A stretch of 64,000 bases of DNA from Pseudobutyrivibrio sp. OR37 (GCF_900113655.1 NZ_FOQF01000013.1:23782-87781), one strand, 5' to 3'. Numbered from the stretch's first letter, positions 54,812-64,000 are shown. Numbers and translations are program-made. The notes: generated by a model from the sequence alone, not told the origin.

Positions 54812-55846
54812 GTGGAAAAAGAAAAAATTGGTGTCACCAAAAACGGTGAAGATATCATTGCCTACACTCTTATCAATGAAAATGGTATGCAGGCAAAAAT
54901 AATGAACTTCGGCTGTAATCTGCTTGAGCTTTGGGTTCCAGATTCAGAAGGAATTCTTTCAGATGTTGTTTTAGGATATGAAAATATTGAAGATTATTTT
55001 GTAAATGGCCCAGGCTTCGGTTGCTGCATCTGCCCTAATGGCAATCGCATCGGCGATAGCAAATTCACTCTCAATGGTGTTGAATACAAGCTTGATGCCA
55101 ACGATGGCAAGAACAATCTTCATTCAGGCTTCCATCCTATGCACAAGCGCATTTGGCATGTGGAATCAGTAGATGATAAGCACATCACATTCACATGCCA
55201 CAAGGCTGATATGGAATGTGGTTTCCCAGGAGAAATGGACATCACTATCACATATACATTAGGTGATGACAACTCAATTCGCCTTGATTATTCAGGCATT
55301 TCAGATGTTGATACAATATTCAACCCAACTAACCATTCATACTTCAATCTTAATGGTCACGATACTGGTTCAGTTATGGATCACATCGTTTGGGTGGATG
55401 CAGACAGATATACTCACACAGATTCAGAGTCTATCCCACATGGCGAATGCCCCGAAGTTAAAGGAACTCCAATGGATTTCACTACTCCAAAGGCTCTTAG
55501 CAAGGATACAGATGCTGATTACGACCAGCTTAACTGGGCAGGCGGATTTGACCACAACTATTGCTTAAATCATCACACATTAGATAAGCCAAGTTGCACA
55601 CTTGAATCAACTCAGAGCGGCAGAAAGATGGAAGTTTACACAGATTTACCTGGTATGCAGCTATATGCTGGTAACTATCTTGATACATCTCACATCGGTA
55701 AGGGCGGATGTGTTTACGACAAGCGTCACGGCGTATGCTTCGAGTCACAGTTCTTCCCAAATGCCATCAACGTACCAGAGTTTGATCAGCCAATCGCAAA
55801 AGCTGGCGTTAAGGCTCACTCAACTACAATTTATAAATTTGTATAA
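54812..55846 (+). CDS. galM: Aldose 1-epimerase (galactose mutarotase)
   Basis: Interconverts the alpha and beta anomers of galactose/glucose in the cytoplasm. Seen: NRIGDSKFTLNG, LHSGFHPMHKRIW, the His region FNPTNHSYFNLNGHD with catalytic His, and FESQFFPNAIN containing the catalytic Glu. The 344 residues match. GTG start with GGAGGT 5 bp upstream (54800-54805). It converges with the transketolase genes across the second copy of the hairpin element. Confidence 0.93.
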   Translation: MEKEKIGVTKNGEDIIAYTLINENGMQAKIMNFGCNLLELWVPDSEGILSDVVLGYENIEDYFVNGPGFGCCICPNGNRIGDSKFTLNGVEYKLDANDGKNNLHSGFHPMHKRIWHVESVDDKHITFTCHKADMECGFPGEMDITITYTLGDDNSIRLDYSGISDVDTIFNPTNHSYFNLNGHDTGSVMDHIVWVDADRYTHTDSESIPHGECPEVKGTPMDFTTPKALSKDTDADYDQLNWAGGFDHNYCLNHHTLDKPSCTLESTQSGRKMEVYTDLPGMQLYAGNYLDTSHIGKGGCVYDKRHGVCFESQFFPNAINVPEFDQPIAKAGVKAHSTTIYKFV

Positions 55847-55966
55847 AAAAAGGCTTCCCCCTTTGGGGGAAGCTGGCACCGAAGGTGACTGATGAGGGCT
55901 TTACTACAATTGACCCTCATCCGGCTGCTTCGCATCCACCTTCCCCCAGAGGGGGAAGGCTTTTTT
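55847..55966. repeat. Multi-hairpin intergenic element, copy 2
   Basis: About 120 bp between convergent galM and transketolase genes, in opposite orientation to copy 1 at 25896. Shared blocks: GCCTTCCCC/GGGGAAGG, CGGATGAGG, CCCTCATCAGTCACCTTCGG and GCTTC...GAAGCC. Differs in the central loop, which is longer by about 20 bp. Ends on runs of As and Ts. Confidence 0.85.
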
Positions 55967-56905
55967 TTATATAAAAGCTTTAATCTGCTTGTAGATACCT
56001 TCTGCATCTAATTCATACTTAGCAAGAAGCTTAACAGCAGGGCCTGACTCTCCGAATGTATCCTTCACGCCGATGCGAAGCATCTTTGTTGGGCACTTCT
56101 CTGAAAGAACCTCTGCAACAGCTCCACCAAGACCACCGATAACAGAGTGCTCTTCTACAGTTACAACCTTACCTGTCTTTGATGCACTCTTTACGATAAG
56201 GTCTGCATCGATAGGCTTGATTGTGTGGATGTTGATAACCTCAGCATCAATTCCATCCTCTGCTAACTTCTTAGCAGCCTCAAGAGATTCGTTAACCTCA
56301 AGACCTGTAGCAATGATTGTAAGGTCCTTGCCCTCTTTAAGAACAACACCCTTACCAATCTCAAACTTGTAATCTGGTCTGTCGTTGATTACAGGTACTG
56401 CAAGACGTCCAAATCTAAGGTAAACTGGACCATCCATCTTGTAAGCAGCCTCTACAGCAGCCTTTGCTTCTACATCATCAGAAGGGTTGATGATTGTCAT
56501 GCCTGGGATTGTACGCATAAGAGCGATATCCTCGTTACACTGATGTGAAGCACCATCCTCACCTACTGAAATACCAGCGTGAGTAGCACCAATCTTTACA
56601 TTAAGGTGTGGGTAACCAACTGAGTTACGTACCTGCTCAAAAGCACGTCCTGCTGCAAACATAGCGAATGATGAGCAGAATGGAACCTTTCCTGTTGATG
56701 CGATACCAGCAGCGATACCAACCATGTTTGACTCAGCAATACCACAGTCGATGTGACGCTCTGGGAAAGCCTTTCTAAAAATACCTGTCTTTGTAGCCTC
56801 TGCTAAATCTGCATCAAGAACTACTAAATTATCATATTTCTCACCGAGAGCAACAAGAGCGTTACCGTAGCTCTCACGAGTTGCGATTTTCTTTACGTCT
56901 GCCAT
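55967..56905 (-). CDS. Transketolase, C-terminal subunit
   Basis: Pyrimidine-binding and C-terminal domains of a split transketolase (pentose phosphate pathway). At 312 residues it is the usual length of the small-gene half. Seen: the Glu-containing CGIAESNMVGIAAG (Glu contacts the thiamine ring), HAGISVGEDGASHQ and the C-terminal domain GKVVTVEEHSVIGGLGGAV. Starts 2 bp after the N-terminal subunit gene. Confidence 0.95.
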   Translation of the reverse strand: MADVKKIATRESYGNALVALGEKYDNLVVLDADLAEATKTGIFRKAFPERHIDCGIAESNMVGIAAGIASTGKVPFCSSFAMFAAGRAFEQVRNSVGYPHLNVKIGATHAGISVGEDGASHQCNEDIALMRTIPGMTIINPSDDVEAKAAVEAAYKMDGPVYLRFGRLAVPVINDRPDYKFEIGKGVVLKEGKDLTIIATGLEVNESLEAAKKLAEDGIDAEVINIHTIKPIDADLIVKSASKTGKVVTVEEHSVIGGLGGAVAEVLSEKCPTKMLRIGVKDTFGESGPAVKLLAKYELDAEGIYKQIKAFI

Positions 56906-56907
56906 TC

Positions 56908-57732
56908 TTACTCACCAGCCTTTCCTAATTCTTCCATTGCGATAGCATACTCCTCATCGTTAGGAGCTTTTCCATGCCATCCTACCTGGTTTTCCATAAA
57001 TGAAATGCCCTTACCCTTAACAGTCTTCATGATGATAGCTGTTGGCATTCCCTTTGTCTCTCTAGCCTCTTTGAAAGCTGCACGAAGCTGGTCAAAGTCA
57101 TTACCGTCTGCAACTTCTACCACGTGGAAGTTGAAAGCGCGGAACTTATCTGGAATTGGGTATGGTGTATTAACAACATCTACAGGTCCATCAATCTGAA
57201 GACCATTGTTATCAACGATTACTACAAGGTTATCAAGCTTCTTAGCGCCGGCAAACATTGCTGCCTCCCAAACCTGACCTTCCTGGATTTCACCATCACC
57301 TAAAAGTGTGTAAACTCTGTATGAATCATTTGAAAGCTTAGCAGAAAGTGCCATTCCTGTTGCTACAGAAATTCCCTGGCCAAGTGAACCAGATGAAGCA
57401 TCAATACCTGGTGTATGCTGAACACATGGATGTCCCTGAAGGTGGCTTCCAATGCTACGAAGTCCCTTTAAATCTTCTACTGGGAAGAATCCGCGCTGTG
57501 CCAATGTTGAATAAAGGCCTGGTGCTGTGTGTCCCTTAGAAAGTACAAATCTGTCTCTGTCTGCCTTCTTTGGATCCTTTGGGTCGATATTCATCTCCTC
57601 AAAGTAAAGGTATGTGAATACCTCTGTTGCTGAAAGTGATCCGCCTGGATGTCCAGCTTTTGCAGCATGAACACCTTCAATGATGCCCTTGCGAACCTCA
57701 GTAGCAATTTTCTTTAGCTCTTGGTTTGTCAT
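56908..57732 (-). CDS. Transketolase, N-terminal (TPP-binding) subunit
   Basis: Diphosphate-binding half of a split transketolase, 274 residues. The TPP motif is LLGDGEIQEGQVWEAAMF through to VDNNG; further marks are HAAKAGHPGGSLSATE and SKGHTAPGLYS. ATG at 57732 is chosen because TAGGAGGAG lies 5 bp upstream; an ATG six codons earlier lacks it. Two-gene transketolases are frequent in Clostridia and archaea. Confidence 0.95.
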   Translation of the reverse strand: MTNQELKKIATEVRKGIIEGVHAAKAGHPGGSLSATEVFTYLYFEEMNIDPKDPKKADRDRFVLSKGHTAPGLYSTLAQRGFFPVEDLKGLRSIGSHLQGHPCVQHTPGIDASSGSLGQGISVATGMALSAKLSNDSYRVYTLLGDGEIQEGQVWEAAMFAGAKKLDNLVVIVDNNGLQIDGPVDVVNTPYPIPDKFRAFNFHVVEVADGNDFDQLRAAFKEARETKGMPTAIIMKTVKGKGISFMENQVGWHGKAPNDEEYAIAMEELGKAGE

Positions 57733-57773
57733 TTTTCTCCTCCTATACAATTAAATGGTTTACCCATTGTATA

Positions 57774-59201
57774 TTATCTCATTTCGTCTAGAGTAATCAG
57801 CATGATGTTCTTTATTGCTGACGAAATGGTAATAGCATTTTCATGAAATCCCGCATTTGCGAAGACTATATAGAATGCATCCCCATGTCTGTGTAACTGC
57901 TTTGTTTTTTCAATCAACGATTTAAGCTGTGCAACCTCAATCGGTTCGTTTACATAGTAGCATTGAGCAAATATTGTGGCTGGATTGCCTTCACATTTAC
58001 CTAAAGATACTAAATCGAAACCATCTGTTGTGCCAGTTTCATCGTCATTAACCCACCAATTTCCAATTTCTTCAACTGTGAATGGCAACATGTTTTTGTC
58101 GCTTCTATCCTTCAGATATTCGGCGCAAATCTTGATGAATACGTCCTTCATATATTCATCCATAACCTCTAATGCCCTATCCCATAAGGCATCCATGTTA
58201 CCTGATATATAATCATCGTAATTTGGCACCACTACCTTGTACCAGAATAATGTGCTCAAGTTTACGATTGAATAGCGTGTTTTCTTTCTATTTGTGATTT
58301 CAGTGATTGCAGTGTCCTTCTTACAAACTCCTACTGCCATCAGTGAATTCAAATAAGGAACCACCACATCCTTTGGCTTTTCAACCTCTGCGGATATCTG
58401 ATTAACTCTATTGATTCCCTTTGCAAGAGTGGTAAGCATATGATTGTAATATGCTAATTCTCTAAGCTCTGTGGCCATAACCGCTTCCGGGTTGATGCCA
58501 AGCTTAGTTTCTTTATCGAAAAATAGTTTTTTTGTAATTTCTTTAGCCTTATCCTCGGCTTCTACAGGCTTTAATCCAAGCTCTGGAGCATCCTCCACAC
58601 CAAGCAATGCTGCTACCCTTACAAGATTATAAGGGATACCACCTGTAATTCCGTATAAATATGCAGCCTCCTTTGGGCTTGCATCACCAAAGAACTGGCA
58701 TGAATCATAAAAACCTAATGGTTGTAACATTAAATCCAGGGAAATGGCATCCTTCCATAGGGCCTTCTTCCCTTTTATATATTTATCAACAAGCATGAAT
58801 GCATCAGAACAAAGCACAAGCTTTACTGGAAGATTCTTCCACTCACCAGTGATATATTCATGCAGCTTTTTATCAAAATCAGAATCTGCTTTAGCTATAT
58901 GGGGATATTGATCGATAATTATGAGTTGCTTGGTTTCTGAAGCACGTTTTGTGATTTCACTACAGAATCCATCAGCATCAAGAATTGAATCAGAGCCCAT
59001 AACCCTGCTTAAAAGCTCAAACTGGTGCTTACTAGTCGTTTCGTAGGCTTCAAAGAATATTCCTTCCTTACCCCCAAAGAATTCCTTTAAAAGCGCGGTT
59101 TTACCAATACCAATCTGACCAGAAATTATGGCTACGTCAGCATTATCTCCCTCATAAAACTTATTTAGCTTTTCTATCTCGTCACTTCTACCTTTAAACA
59201 T
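57774..59201 (-). CDS. ATPase of the archaeal-type/DUF234 family
   Basis: A 475-residue cytoplasmic P-loop protein. Walker A GQIGIGKT (residues 28-35), Walker B-like LIIIDQYPH, then a winged-helix-like middle part and a C-terminal DUF234 region that looks like a nuclease-type fold (FDLVSLGKCEGNPATIFAQCYY, then LKSLIEKTKQL). The Asp...Glu-x-Lys pattern of a PD-(D/E)XK nuclease is only partly visible (GKCE). Function unknown; such genes are widespread in anaerobes. 41 bp upstream of the transketolase genes, which may be coincidence. Confidence 0.75.
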   Translation of the reverse strand: MFKGRSDEIEKLNKFYEGDNADVAIISGQIGIGKTALLKEFFGGKEGIFFEAYETTSKHQFELLSRVMGSDSILDADGFCSEITKRASETKQLIIIDQYPHIAKADSDFDKKLHEYITGEWKNLPVKLVLCSDAFMLVDKYIKGKKALWKDAISLDLMLQPLGFYDSCQFFGDASPKEAAYLYGITGGIPYNLVRVAALLGVEDAPELGLKPVEAEDKAKEITKKLFFDKETKLGINPEAVMATELRELAYYNHMLTTLAKGINRVNQISAEVEKPKDVVVPYLNSLMAVGVCKKDTAITEITNRKKTRYSIVNLSTLFWYKVVVPNYDDYISGNMDALWDRALEVMDEYMKDVFIKICAEYLKDRSDKNMLPFTVEEIGNWWVNDDETGTTDGFDLVSLGKCEGNPATIFAQCYYVNEPIEVAQLKSLIEKTKQLHRHGDAFYIVFANAGFHENAITISSAIKNIMLITLDEMR

Positions 59202-59403
59202 AACACCTCTCCTTTACACTGCATAACGCGTGCAAACTCATGGTATCACGTTTCAACTATTACTGCAATATCACTAAATTAAAATACATTCACTTTTAAT
59301 TATTCTAAAGTAATTTAATGTTTGTTAATTTAACACTCATTACTTTAGCATTATCCCCTATTTTAATCAATAATGTAATATGTTTTTTTACCTTTTAATG
59401 GTC

Positions 59404-59436
59404 AAAAAAAGACCTGACGGCTGTCCTCCGTCAGGC
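59404..59436 (-). terminator. Rho-independent terminator of the radical SAM gene
   Basis: Arms CCTGACGG (59413-59420) and CCGTCAGG (59428-59435), followed on the minus strand by seven Ts (plus As at 59404-59410). About 18 bp after the stop codon. The remaining 200 bp to the ATPase gene are AT-rich and likely hold its promoter. Confidence 0.85.
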
Positions 59437-59453
59437 CAAGGGAAATCTATTAT

Positions 59454-60887
59454 TTACTCAACCTTATATGCATAGCCTTTTTCTTCTGCATTTGCATAGT
59501 TGATATATCCTTTTTGTCTATATGGATGAGCCATCCATAATCTATCTGCTGTATCCTTCCAGTTTTTTGCATATTCTGCGCACTTGCCGCATAAATGCTC
59601 TACCGGCTCTTCCTCCTGAACATCCGTTGAATGGGCTCCTGAACGTTTAACCATCTCCTGCAACAGCTCTGGATTTTCAAGCATTGGGCAAGGTCGAAGC
59701 ATATTATCGTTGAAAGGCTGTCCCTTTCTATATTCCATAAACAATGGTTGCTGCAGTGCCTCTAGTAGTGTATTCTGGCGGATATTTGCCCCTGAATAGT
59801 GAATAAATACGCAAGGCTCCACATCTCCCTTTGGATTGATATGGCAATAATTTCTTCCGCCTGCAATACATCCGCCTACAAACTCACCATCATTCTGGAA
59901 GTCCATAACATAGATTTCCTTTCCGCCCTTATTTCCACGGACCTCACGAAGTCTATGATAAATATATTCTCTTTGCTCTGGAGATGGCATTAGTTCTGGT
60001 GTTGCATTCATTCCTACTGGCATAAGGTGGAAATACCAGGCAAATCTTGATCCATGCTCAATAAGTAAATCAAAGAACTCATCAGATGTTACTGATTCCA
60101 TATTCTTAGCAGTATAGCATACTGAATTTCCAAAGATTAATCCATTTTCGTGTAATAAATCCATAGCCTTAAGGACCTTAGCGTATACTCCATCACCTCT
60201 ACGGAAATCGTTTGCATCCTCAAAACCTTCTAAGGAAATTGAAAGTGATAAGTTTCCAACTCTTTTCATTTCATCGCAGAAAGCCTGATCTACAAGGGTT
60301 CCGTTAGTATAGCTGTGGAAGGCACATTCATTATGCTTCTCACAAAGCTTTATCAAATCATCTTTTCTAACAAGAGGTTCACCACCTGTAAACATATAAA
60401 AGAATATGCCAAGTTCCTTACCCTGAGTAACAATGCTATCTAATTCCTCAAATGTAAGGTTAAGCTTATGGCCATATTCCGCAGCCCAACAGCCCTTGCA
60501 TCGCAGATTGCATGCACTTGTTGGGTCCATAAGGATTAACCATGGAATGTTGCAACCATATTTTTCTCTATTTTCTCTAATCATCTTTGTGCCTTTGAAG
60601 GCCGCCTGATATCCAAGGTTTAAAGCTGTCATCTTGGCAACATGTGGATTTGTTTCTGTTAGAAGTCTTGTAACATAGTTCATCCACTTCGAATCTTCTT
60701 GATTTATTAAATCTCTAGCTCCTGCAAAAGCTCCTGAACGGAAGCCCTTAGCATTTCCGCCCATCATTTTTTCTGTTAAATCTACAAGCTTTAATAAATT
60801 AGTCTTTGGGTCCTTTTTGATATTCTTAAGAACACCATCAATGGCTGCACCAAAAGCTGCACGTTCAACACTATCTTTAACTCCCAT
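59454..60887 (-). CDS. Radical SAM/SPASM-domain protein
   Basis: Iron-sulphur enzyme of the radical SAM superfamily. The 4Fe-4S motif is CNLRCKGC (Cys126, 130, 133), with TGGEPLVRKDDL downstream and a Cys-rich C-terminal SPASM-type region (CIAGGRNYCHINPKGDVEPC, later CPM and CGKCAEY) for additional clusters. An N-terminal part of about 110 residues (AFGAAIDGVLKNIKKDPKTN) precedes the core and resembles a helical unit. No peptide precursor gene is adjacent, so a RiPP role is not supported. Single-gene unit with its own terminator. Confidence 0.85.
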   Translation of the reverse strand: MGVKDSVERAAFGAAIDGVLKNIKKDPKTNLLKLVDLTEKMMGGNAKGFRSGAFAGARDLINQEDSKWMNYVTRLLTETNPHVAKMTALNLGYQAAFKGTKMIRENREKYGCNIPWLILMDPTSACNLRCKGCWAAEYGHKLNLTFEELDSIVTQGKELGIFFYMFTGGEPLVRKDDLIKLCEKHNECAFHSYTNGTLVDQAFCDEMKRVGNLSLSISLEGFEDANDFRRGDGVYAKVLKAMDLLHENGLIFGNSVCYTAKNMESVTSDEFFDLLIEHGSRFAWYFHLMPVGMNATPELMPSPEQREYIYHRLREVRGNKGGKEIYVMDFQNDGEFVGGCIAGGRNYCHINPKGDVEPCVFIHYSGANIRQNTLLEALQQPLFMEYRKGQPFNDNMLRPCPMLENPELLQEMVKRSGAHSTDVQEEEPVEHLCGKCAEYAKNWKDTADRLWMAHPYRQKGYINYANAEEKGYAYKVE

Positions 60888-61066
60888 TCTACGTCCTCCC
60901 TTTTACAGTTTTTCTACTTTTAGTATAGAAAACCCTTTAATTTTCACCATATACAAAAAATTTTTTTGATATACATTTTTAAACACATCTCTTTTTCTGT
61001 AATAGTATTTTATACACATTCTTTTTTTTGTATTCATACTACATTCGTATTTTGTTTCAATTATTG

Positions 61067-61075
61067 TGCTATAAT
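61067..61075 (+). promoter_or_regulatory. Extended -10 promoter of the phospholipase-family gene
   Basis: TGCTATAAT with TATAAT at 61070-61075, about 50 bp before the ATG at 61131; no good -35 at 17 bp. The 60888-61130 gap is otherwise very AT-rich. Confidence 0.5.
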
Positions 61076-61130
61076 TATGTAAAATTAAAGTTAAAATTCA
61101 GTATATTTTGTTTATTTATAAGGAGTTATT

Positions 61131-62126
61131 ATGCCTGGTTTTATTACTCATCTGCTCTTTGGTGAACAATCTATTTCATTTATTGAATCCGCGGATACAA
61201 GGTCTTTAATAGAAAGACATAAGACCGCTTTTTCCCTAGGTCTGCAAGGTCCTGATTTTTTCTTTTATCATATTCCTGCTTATCTATGCTATAAAAAGAA
61301 TATTGGGAATATCATGCACCGAAGCCGTACTATGATTTTCTTTGATTGTCTTTTTGATGCCAGAAACAGCTTTGAGGATGCTCATTCAAGAAGAATCTGC
61401 GACGCCTATATTCTTGGATTTATTGGACATTATTCATTAGATACTGTCTGTCATCCTTATATTTACTACAAAAGTGAACACTTTAAAAATATGAAGCAGG
61501 GTAAAGCTTACGATTTTGGACGACACGTGTCTTTAGAAACTGATATTGATCATATTGTACTAAACCATTACAAGCATGTTTTCCCTAGCGAATTTGATTA
61601 CGCTGGTTCCGTTTGTCCTTCTCCTAATGAAAAACGTGTAATCTCGGAGTTATTATATATCGCCATTAACAGAACTTATCCAGAAGATAAAATTCGTTTC
61701 GGTACAATACTTCATGCCATCAATTCCTTTATTAAGCTAAATGCAAAAATGAAGGATCCTTCTGGGCGTAAAAAAAGACGCATCAGGAAGATTGAACAAA
61801 TCTTCTTCAAATGCGCCGTAATTTCATCTATGATACCAAGTGATTCTATTATTAAATATGCTGATCCATGCAACGAGGAGCATAACACCTGGTATAATCC
61901 ATGGAACCCATCTGTTTTAAATATAGAAAGTGTATTTGATTTGATTAACAAATCCATGCCTGATTACATTGAACGAATGGATTTATATATGAAATCTTGT
62001 GGTAATACAGCTTTCATTGATTCAGAAACAGATGTCGTAAAAGAAACCAATCAATTTCTACATTACAGAAATAGTCTACTAGTAAGTTTGAGTGATTTAA
62101 GCTATTTAAGCGGTTTGCCTTTATAA
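61131..62126 (+). CDS. Zinc-dependent phospholipase C family protein
   Basis: A 331-residue protein of the PF00882-like group. Potential metal ligands: His near the N terminus (MPGFITHLLFGE), GLQGPDFFFYHIP, MHRSRTMI, GHYSLDTVCHPYIYY and DIDHIVLNHY, a pattern of spaced His/Asp found in this family. There is no signal peptide, so it is probably cytoplasmic; substrate unknown. AAGGAG lies 7 bp before the ATG. It converges with the dehydrogenase gene with 6 bp between stops. Confidence 0.8.
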   Translation: MPGFITHLLFGEQSISFIESADTRSLIERHKTAFSLGLQGPDFFFYHIPAYLCYKKNIGNIMHRSRTMIFFDCLFDARNSFEDAHSRRICDAYILGFIGHYSLDTVCHPYIYYKSEHFKNMKQGKAYDFGRHVSLETDIDHIVLNHYKHVFPSEFDYAGSVCPSPNEKRVISELLYIAINRTYPEDKIRFGTILHAINSFIKLNAKMKDPSGRKKRRIRKIEQIFFKCAVISSMIPSDSIIKYADPCNEEHNTWYNPWNPSVLNIESVFDLINKSMPDYIERMDLYMKSCGNTAFIDSETDVVKETNQFLHYRNSLLVSLSDLSYLSGLPL

Positions 62127-62132
62127 AAATGG

Positions 62133-63068
62133 TTATTTATTAAGGAACTCTTTAATCTGCCCGTAAATAATATCCATTAATCTATGGCGAGCCTCAACTG
62201 CAGCCCATGCAATATGAGGCGTAATAATAAGCTTGTTACTATCCTTTATAAGCTTTAAAGGATTTTCATTTGCCATTGGCTCAATATCAAGCACATCAAG
62301 GCCTGCCCCTGCAATAGTATTTGTATTTAATGCGTCAGCTAAATCTTTCTCAACAATAATAGGACCTCTTCCTACATTGATTAAAATAGCTGACTCTTTC
62401 ATCTTCTTAAATGCAGCTGCATTCATTAAATGCTCTGTATTCTTATCAAGAGGAGCGTGGATTGAAACTATATCCGATGTTGATAACAAGGTCTCAAAAT
62501 CCACTTCTTTGTAGATATCTGAATGGTTTTTTCCACTTGTAGAATAATAAATCACATTTGCTCCTAAACATGTAGCAATTTCAGCAACACGCTTACCTAT
62601 GGCTCCAAGACCTATTATTCCCCAGGTTTTACCATAAATTTCATTAAAATGCATCTCAAAATGGGTAAACAATTTATCATTTACATACTGCTCGGATTTA
62701 ACATAGTTATCATAATAATTAAGATGTTCCATTAAATACATAACTAATGCAAGAGTATGCTGCGCAACGGCCTCTGTAGAATATCCAGCAACGTTTCTCC
62801 ACTGGATTCCTCTCTTATCAAGATATTGCTTATCCAAATTATTAGTTCCTGTTGCTGTTACGCAAACAAGCTTTAAATTTTTTGCCATACCTATTGTTTG
62901 CTCATTAATAGGAACCTTATTCAAAACTATAATATCAGCTTCCTTTGTACGTTCAGCAGCCTCTTCTACTGTTGAATAATCATAAATAACTACTTCACCA
63001 AAATCATTAAAAGCAGATAAATCTATATCTTCTCCAATTGATTTTCTATCTAGAAATACAATTTTCAT
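62133..63068 (-). CDS. D-2-hydroxyacid dehydrogenase, NAD-dependent
   Basis: NAD(P)-dependent reduction of a 2-oxoacid such as hydroxypyruvate or glyoxylate. Seen: Rossmann motif GLGAIGKRVAE, catalytic Arg in NVGRGPII, Glu in LDIEPMANENP and His in ITPHIAWAA. At 311 residues it fits the glycerate dehydrogenase/hydroxypyruvate reductase subgroup. AAGGAGG precedes ATG. Exact substrate not assigned. Confidence 0.9.
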   Translation of the reverse strand: MKIVFLDRKSIGEDIDLSAFNDFGEVVIYDYSTVEEAAERTKEADIIVLNKVPINEQTIGMAKNLKLVCVTATGTNNLDKQYLDKRGIQWRNVAGYSTEAVAQHTLALVMYLMEHLNYYDNYVKSEQYVNDKLFTHFEMHFNEIYGKTWGIIGLGAIGKRVAEIATCLGANVIYYSTSGKNHSDIYKEVDFETLLSTSDIVSIHAPLDKNTEHLMNAAAFKKMKESAILINVGRGPIIVEKDLADALNTNTIAGAGLDVLDIEPMANENPLKLIKDSNKLIITPHIAWAAVEARHRLMDIIYGQIKEFLNK

Positions 63069-63136
63069 AGTGTTCCTCCTTAAACTAATCTTTAGTCATT
63101 ATGCCATAATTATATTAATTGAAAAAGGTATATAAC

Positions 63137-63166
63137 AAAAAAACTCTTCAGTAACAACTGAAGAGT
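63137..63166 (-). terminator. Terminator of the rRNA-tRNA operon
   Basis: A perfect 10-bp stem (63143-63152 with 63157-63166), 4-base loop, minus-strand T-run (plus As at 63137-63143). It directly follows tRNA-Phe. Confidence 0.88.
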
Positions 63167-63176
63167 AAAAAATAAG

Positions 63177-63249
<73 letters not shown>

Positions 63250-63255
63250 ACGTAG

Positions 63256-63329
63256 TTGCGGGAGATGGATTTGAACCACCGACCTCCGGGTTATGAGCCC
63301 GGCGAGCTTCCAGACTGCTCCATCCCGCG
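63256..63329 (-). tRNA. Initiator tRNA-fMet (CAT)
   Basis: A 74-nt cloverleaf beginning CGCGGGA. The first base C faces A at position 72 (a mismatch) and the anticodon stem has three G-C pairs (CCGGG/CCCGG), both marks of bacterial initiator tRNA. Confidence 0.95.
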
Positions 63330-63341
63330 ATAGTAATAAGA

Positions 63342-63423
63342 TGGGCGGTGGTGGATTCGAACCACCGAAGCAATTTGCAGCAGATTTACAGTCTGTCCCC
63401 TTTGGCCACTCGGGAAACCGCCC
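63342..63423 (-). tRNA. tRNA-Tyr (GTA)
   Basis: An 82-nt class II tRNA with a long variable arm; acceptor GGGCGGT, anticodon loop ACTGTAAATC, discriminator A. Confidence 0.95.
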
Positions 63424-63449
63424 ATATTAACAACATAGATTCAATTAAG

Positions 63450-63522
63450 TGGGACCTACAGGGCTCGAACCTGTGACCCTCTGCTTGTAAGGCAGATGCT
63501 CTCCCAGCTGAGCTAAGATCCC
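63450..63522 (-). tRNA. tRNA-Val (TAC)
   Basis: A 73-nt cloverleaf; acceptor GGGATCT/AGGTCCC (one T-G pair), anticodon loop CTTACAAG, discriminator A. Confidence 0.95.
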
Positions 63523-63534
63523 AGATAATATAAA

Positions 63535-63608
63535 CGACCCCAGAGGGACTTGAACCCTCGACCTCCGCCGTGACAGGGCGGCGCTCTAACCAACTGAGCC
63601 ATGAGGCC
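63535..63608 (-). tRNA. tRNA-Asp (GTC)
   Basis: A 74-nt cloverleaf; anticodon loop CTGTCACG and discriminator G, as expected for tRNA-Asp. First tRNA after 23S rRNA. Confidence 0.95.
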
Positions 63609-63681
63609 ATTTTATAAAGTTGATAACAACTTCAAAACTTCATACAGATTAAGAATTAATGCTACATTTTCTTTTTTAGAA

Positions 63682-64000
<319 letters not shown>

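Noticed and set aside
59202..59453. Hidden small gene in the AT-rich gap
   Set aside because: No frame with a ribosome site and sensible composition; the gap is explained by the terminator at 59404 and promoter sequence.
63609..63681. 5S rRNA between 23S and tRNA-Asp
   Set aside because: The gap is about 73 bp and shows no 5S helix sequences.

Overview
The window looks like chromosomal DNA of a low-GC, Gram-positive anaerobe of the Lachnospiraceae (Butyrivibrio/Pseudobutyrivibrio-like). This is inferred from the gene content: a two-gene transketolase, a GlgC/GlgD pair, SpoVG, DnaD- and DnaC/DnaI-type replication proteins, LTA synthase, a class B sortase, BTAD-type regulation and Gram-positive lipoproteins. 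No phage, insertion sequence, plasmid or CRISPR signature was seen. Most genes, five tRNAs and a 23S rRNA gene are on the minus strand. Since rRNA genes are nearly always co-oriented with replication, the fork probably moves from high to low coordinates.

Layout. 1-922: 5' part of murA. 975-17336: a very long minus-strand run. Read in the direction of transcription it holds a BTAD regulator, an unknown 139-aa protein, a transglutaminase-like lipoprotein, a compact type IV pilus/type II secretion-like set (GspF, four small membrane-anchored proteins, PilT ATPase), a SulP transporter, mfd, a SurA/PrsA-like lipoprotein and a heterodimeric ABC exporter. 17475-20783: glgC-glgD-spoVG-pth. 20988-25895 (plus strand): murC, then two tandem arrays of DnaA boxes, then dnaD-like, dnaC-like and prs. 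25999-30859: LTA synthase diverging from a large membrane-anchored protein with a dead C39-peptidase-like tail. 30953-45381: a surface locus with a 3,574-residue repeat protein, class B sortase, a PKTAD-type anchored protein and a YhhN-family membrane protein. 45573-46353: Fic toxin and VbhA-like antitoxin. 46526-51468: a second heterodimeric ABC exporter with a MarR gene and a divergent TetR gene. 51520-55846: ROK glucokinase, PBP1A and galactose mutarotase. 55967-63068: split transketolase, a DUF234-type ATPase, a radical SAM/SPASM protein, a zinc-dependent phospholipase C family protein and a D-2-hydroxyacid dehydrogenase. 63177-64000: tRNA-Phe, fMet, Tyr, Val and Asp, and the 3' end of 23S rRNA, with no 5S gene between 23S and the tRNAs. 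Apart from the RNA cluster, no stretch longer than 300 bases lacks a gene; the largest gaps (59202-59453 and 60888-61130) hold a terminator and promoter-like sequence.

The most interesting signals are the DnaA-box arrays in front of the helicase-loading genes (with the murC terminator stem itself built of box-like sequence), the compact pilus-like cluster under a BTAD/degenerate-GGDEF regulator, a roughly 100-120 bp multi-hairpin element present twice between convergent genes, and the giant-protein/sortase locus.
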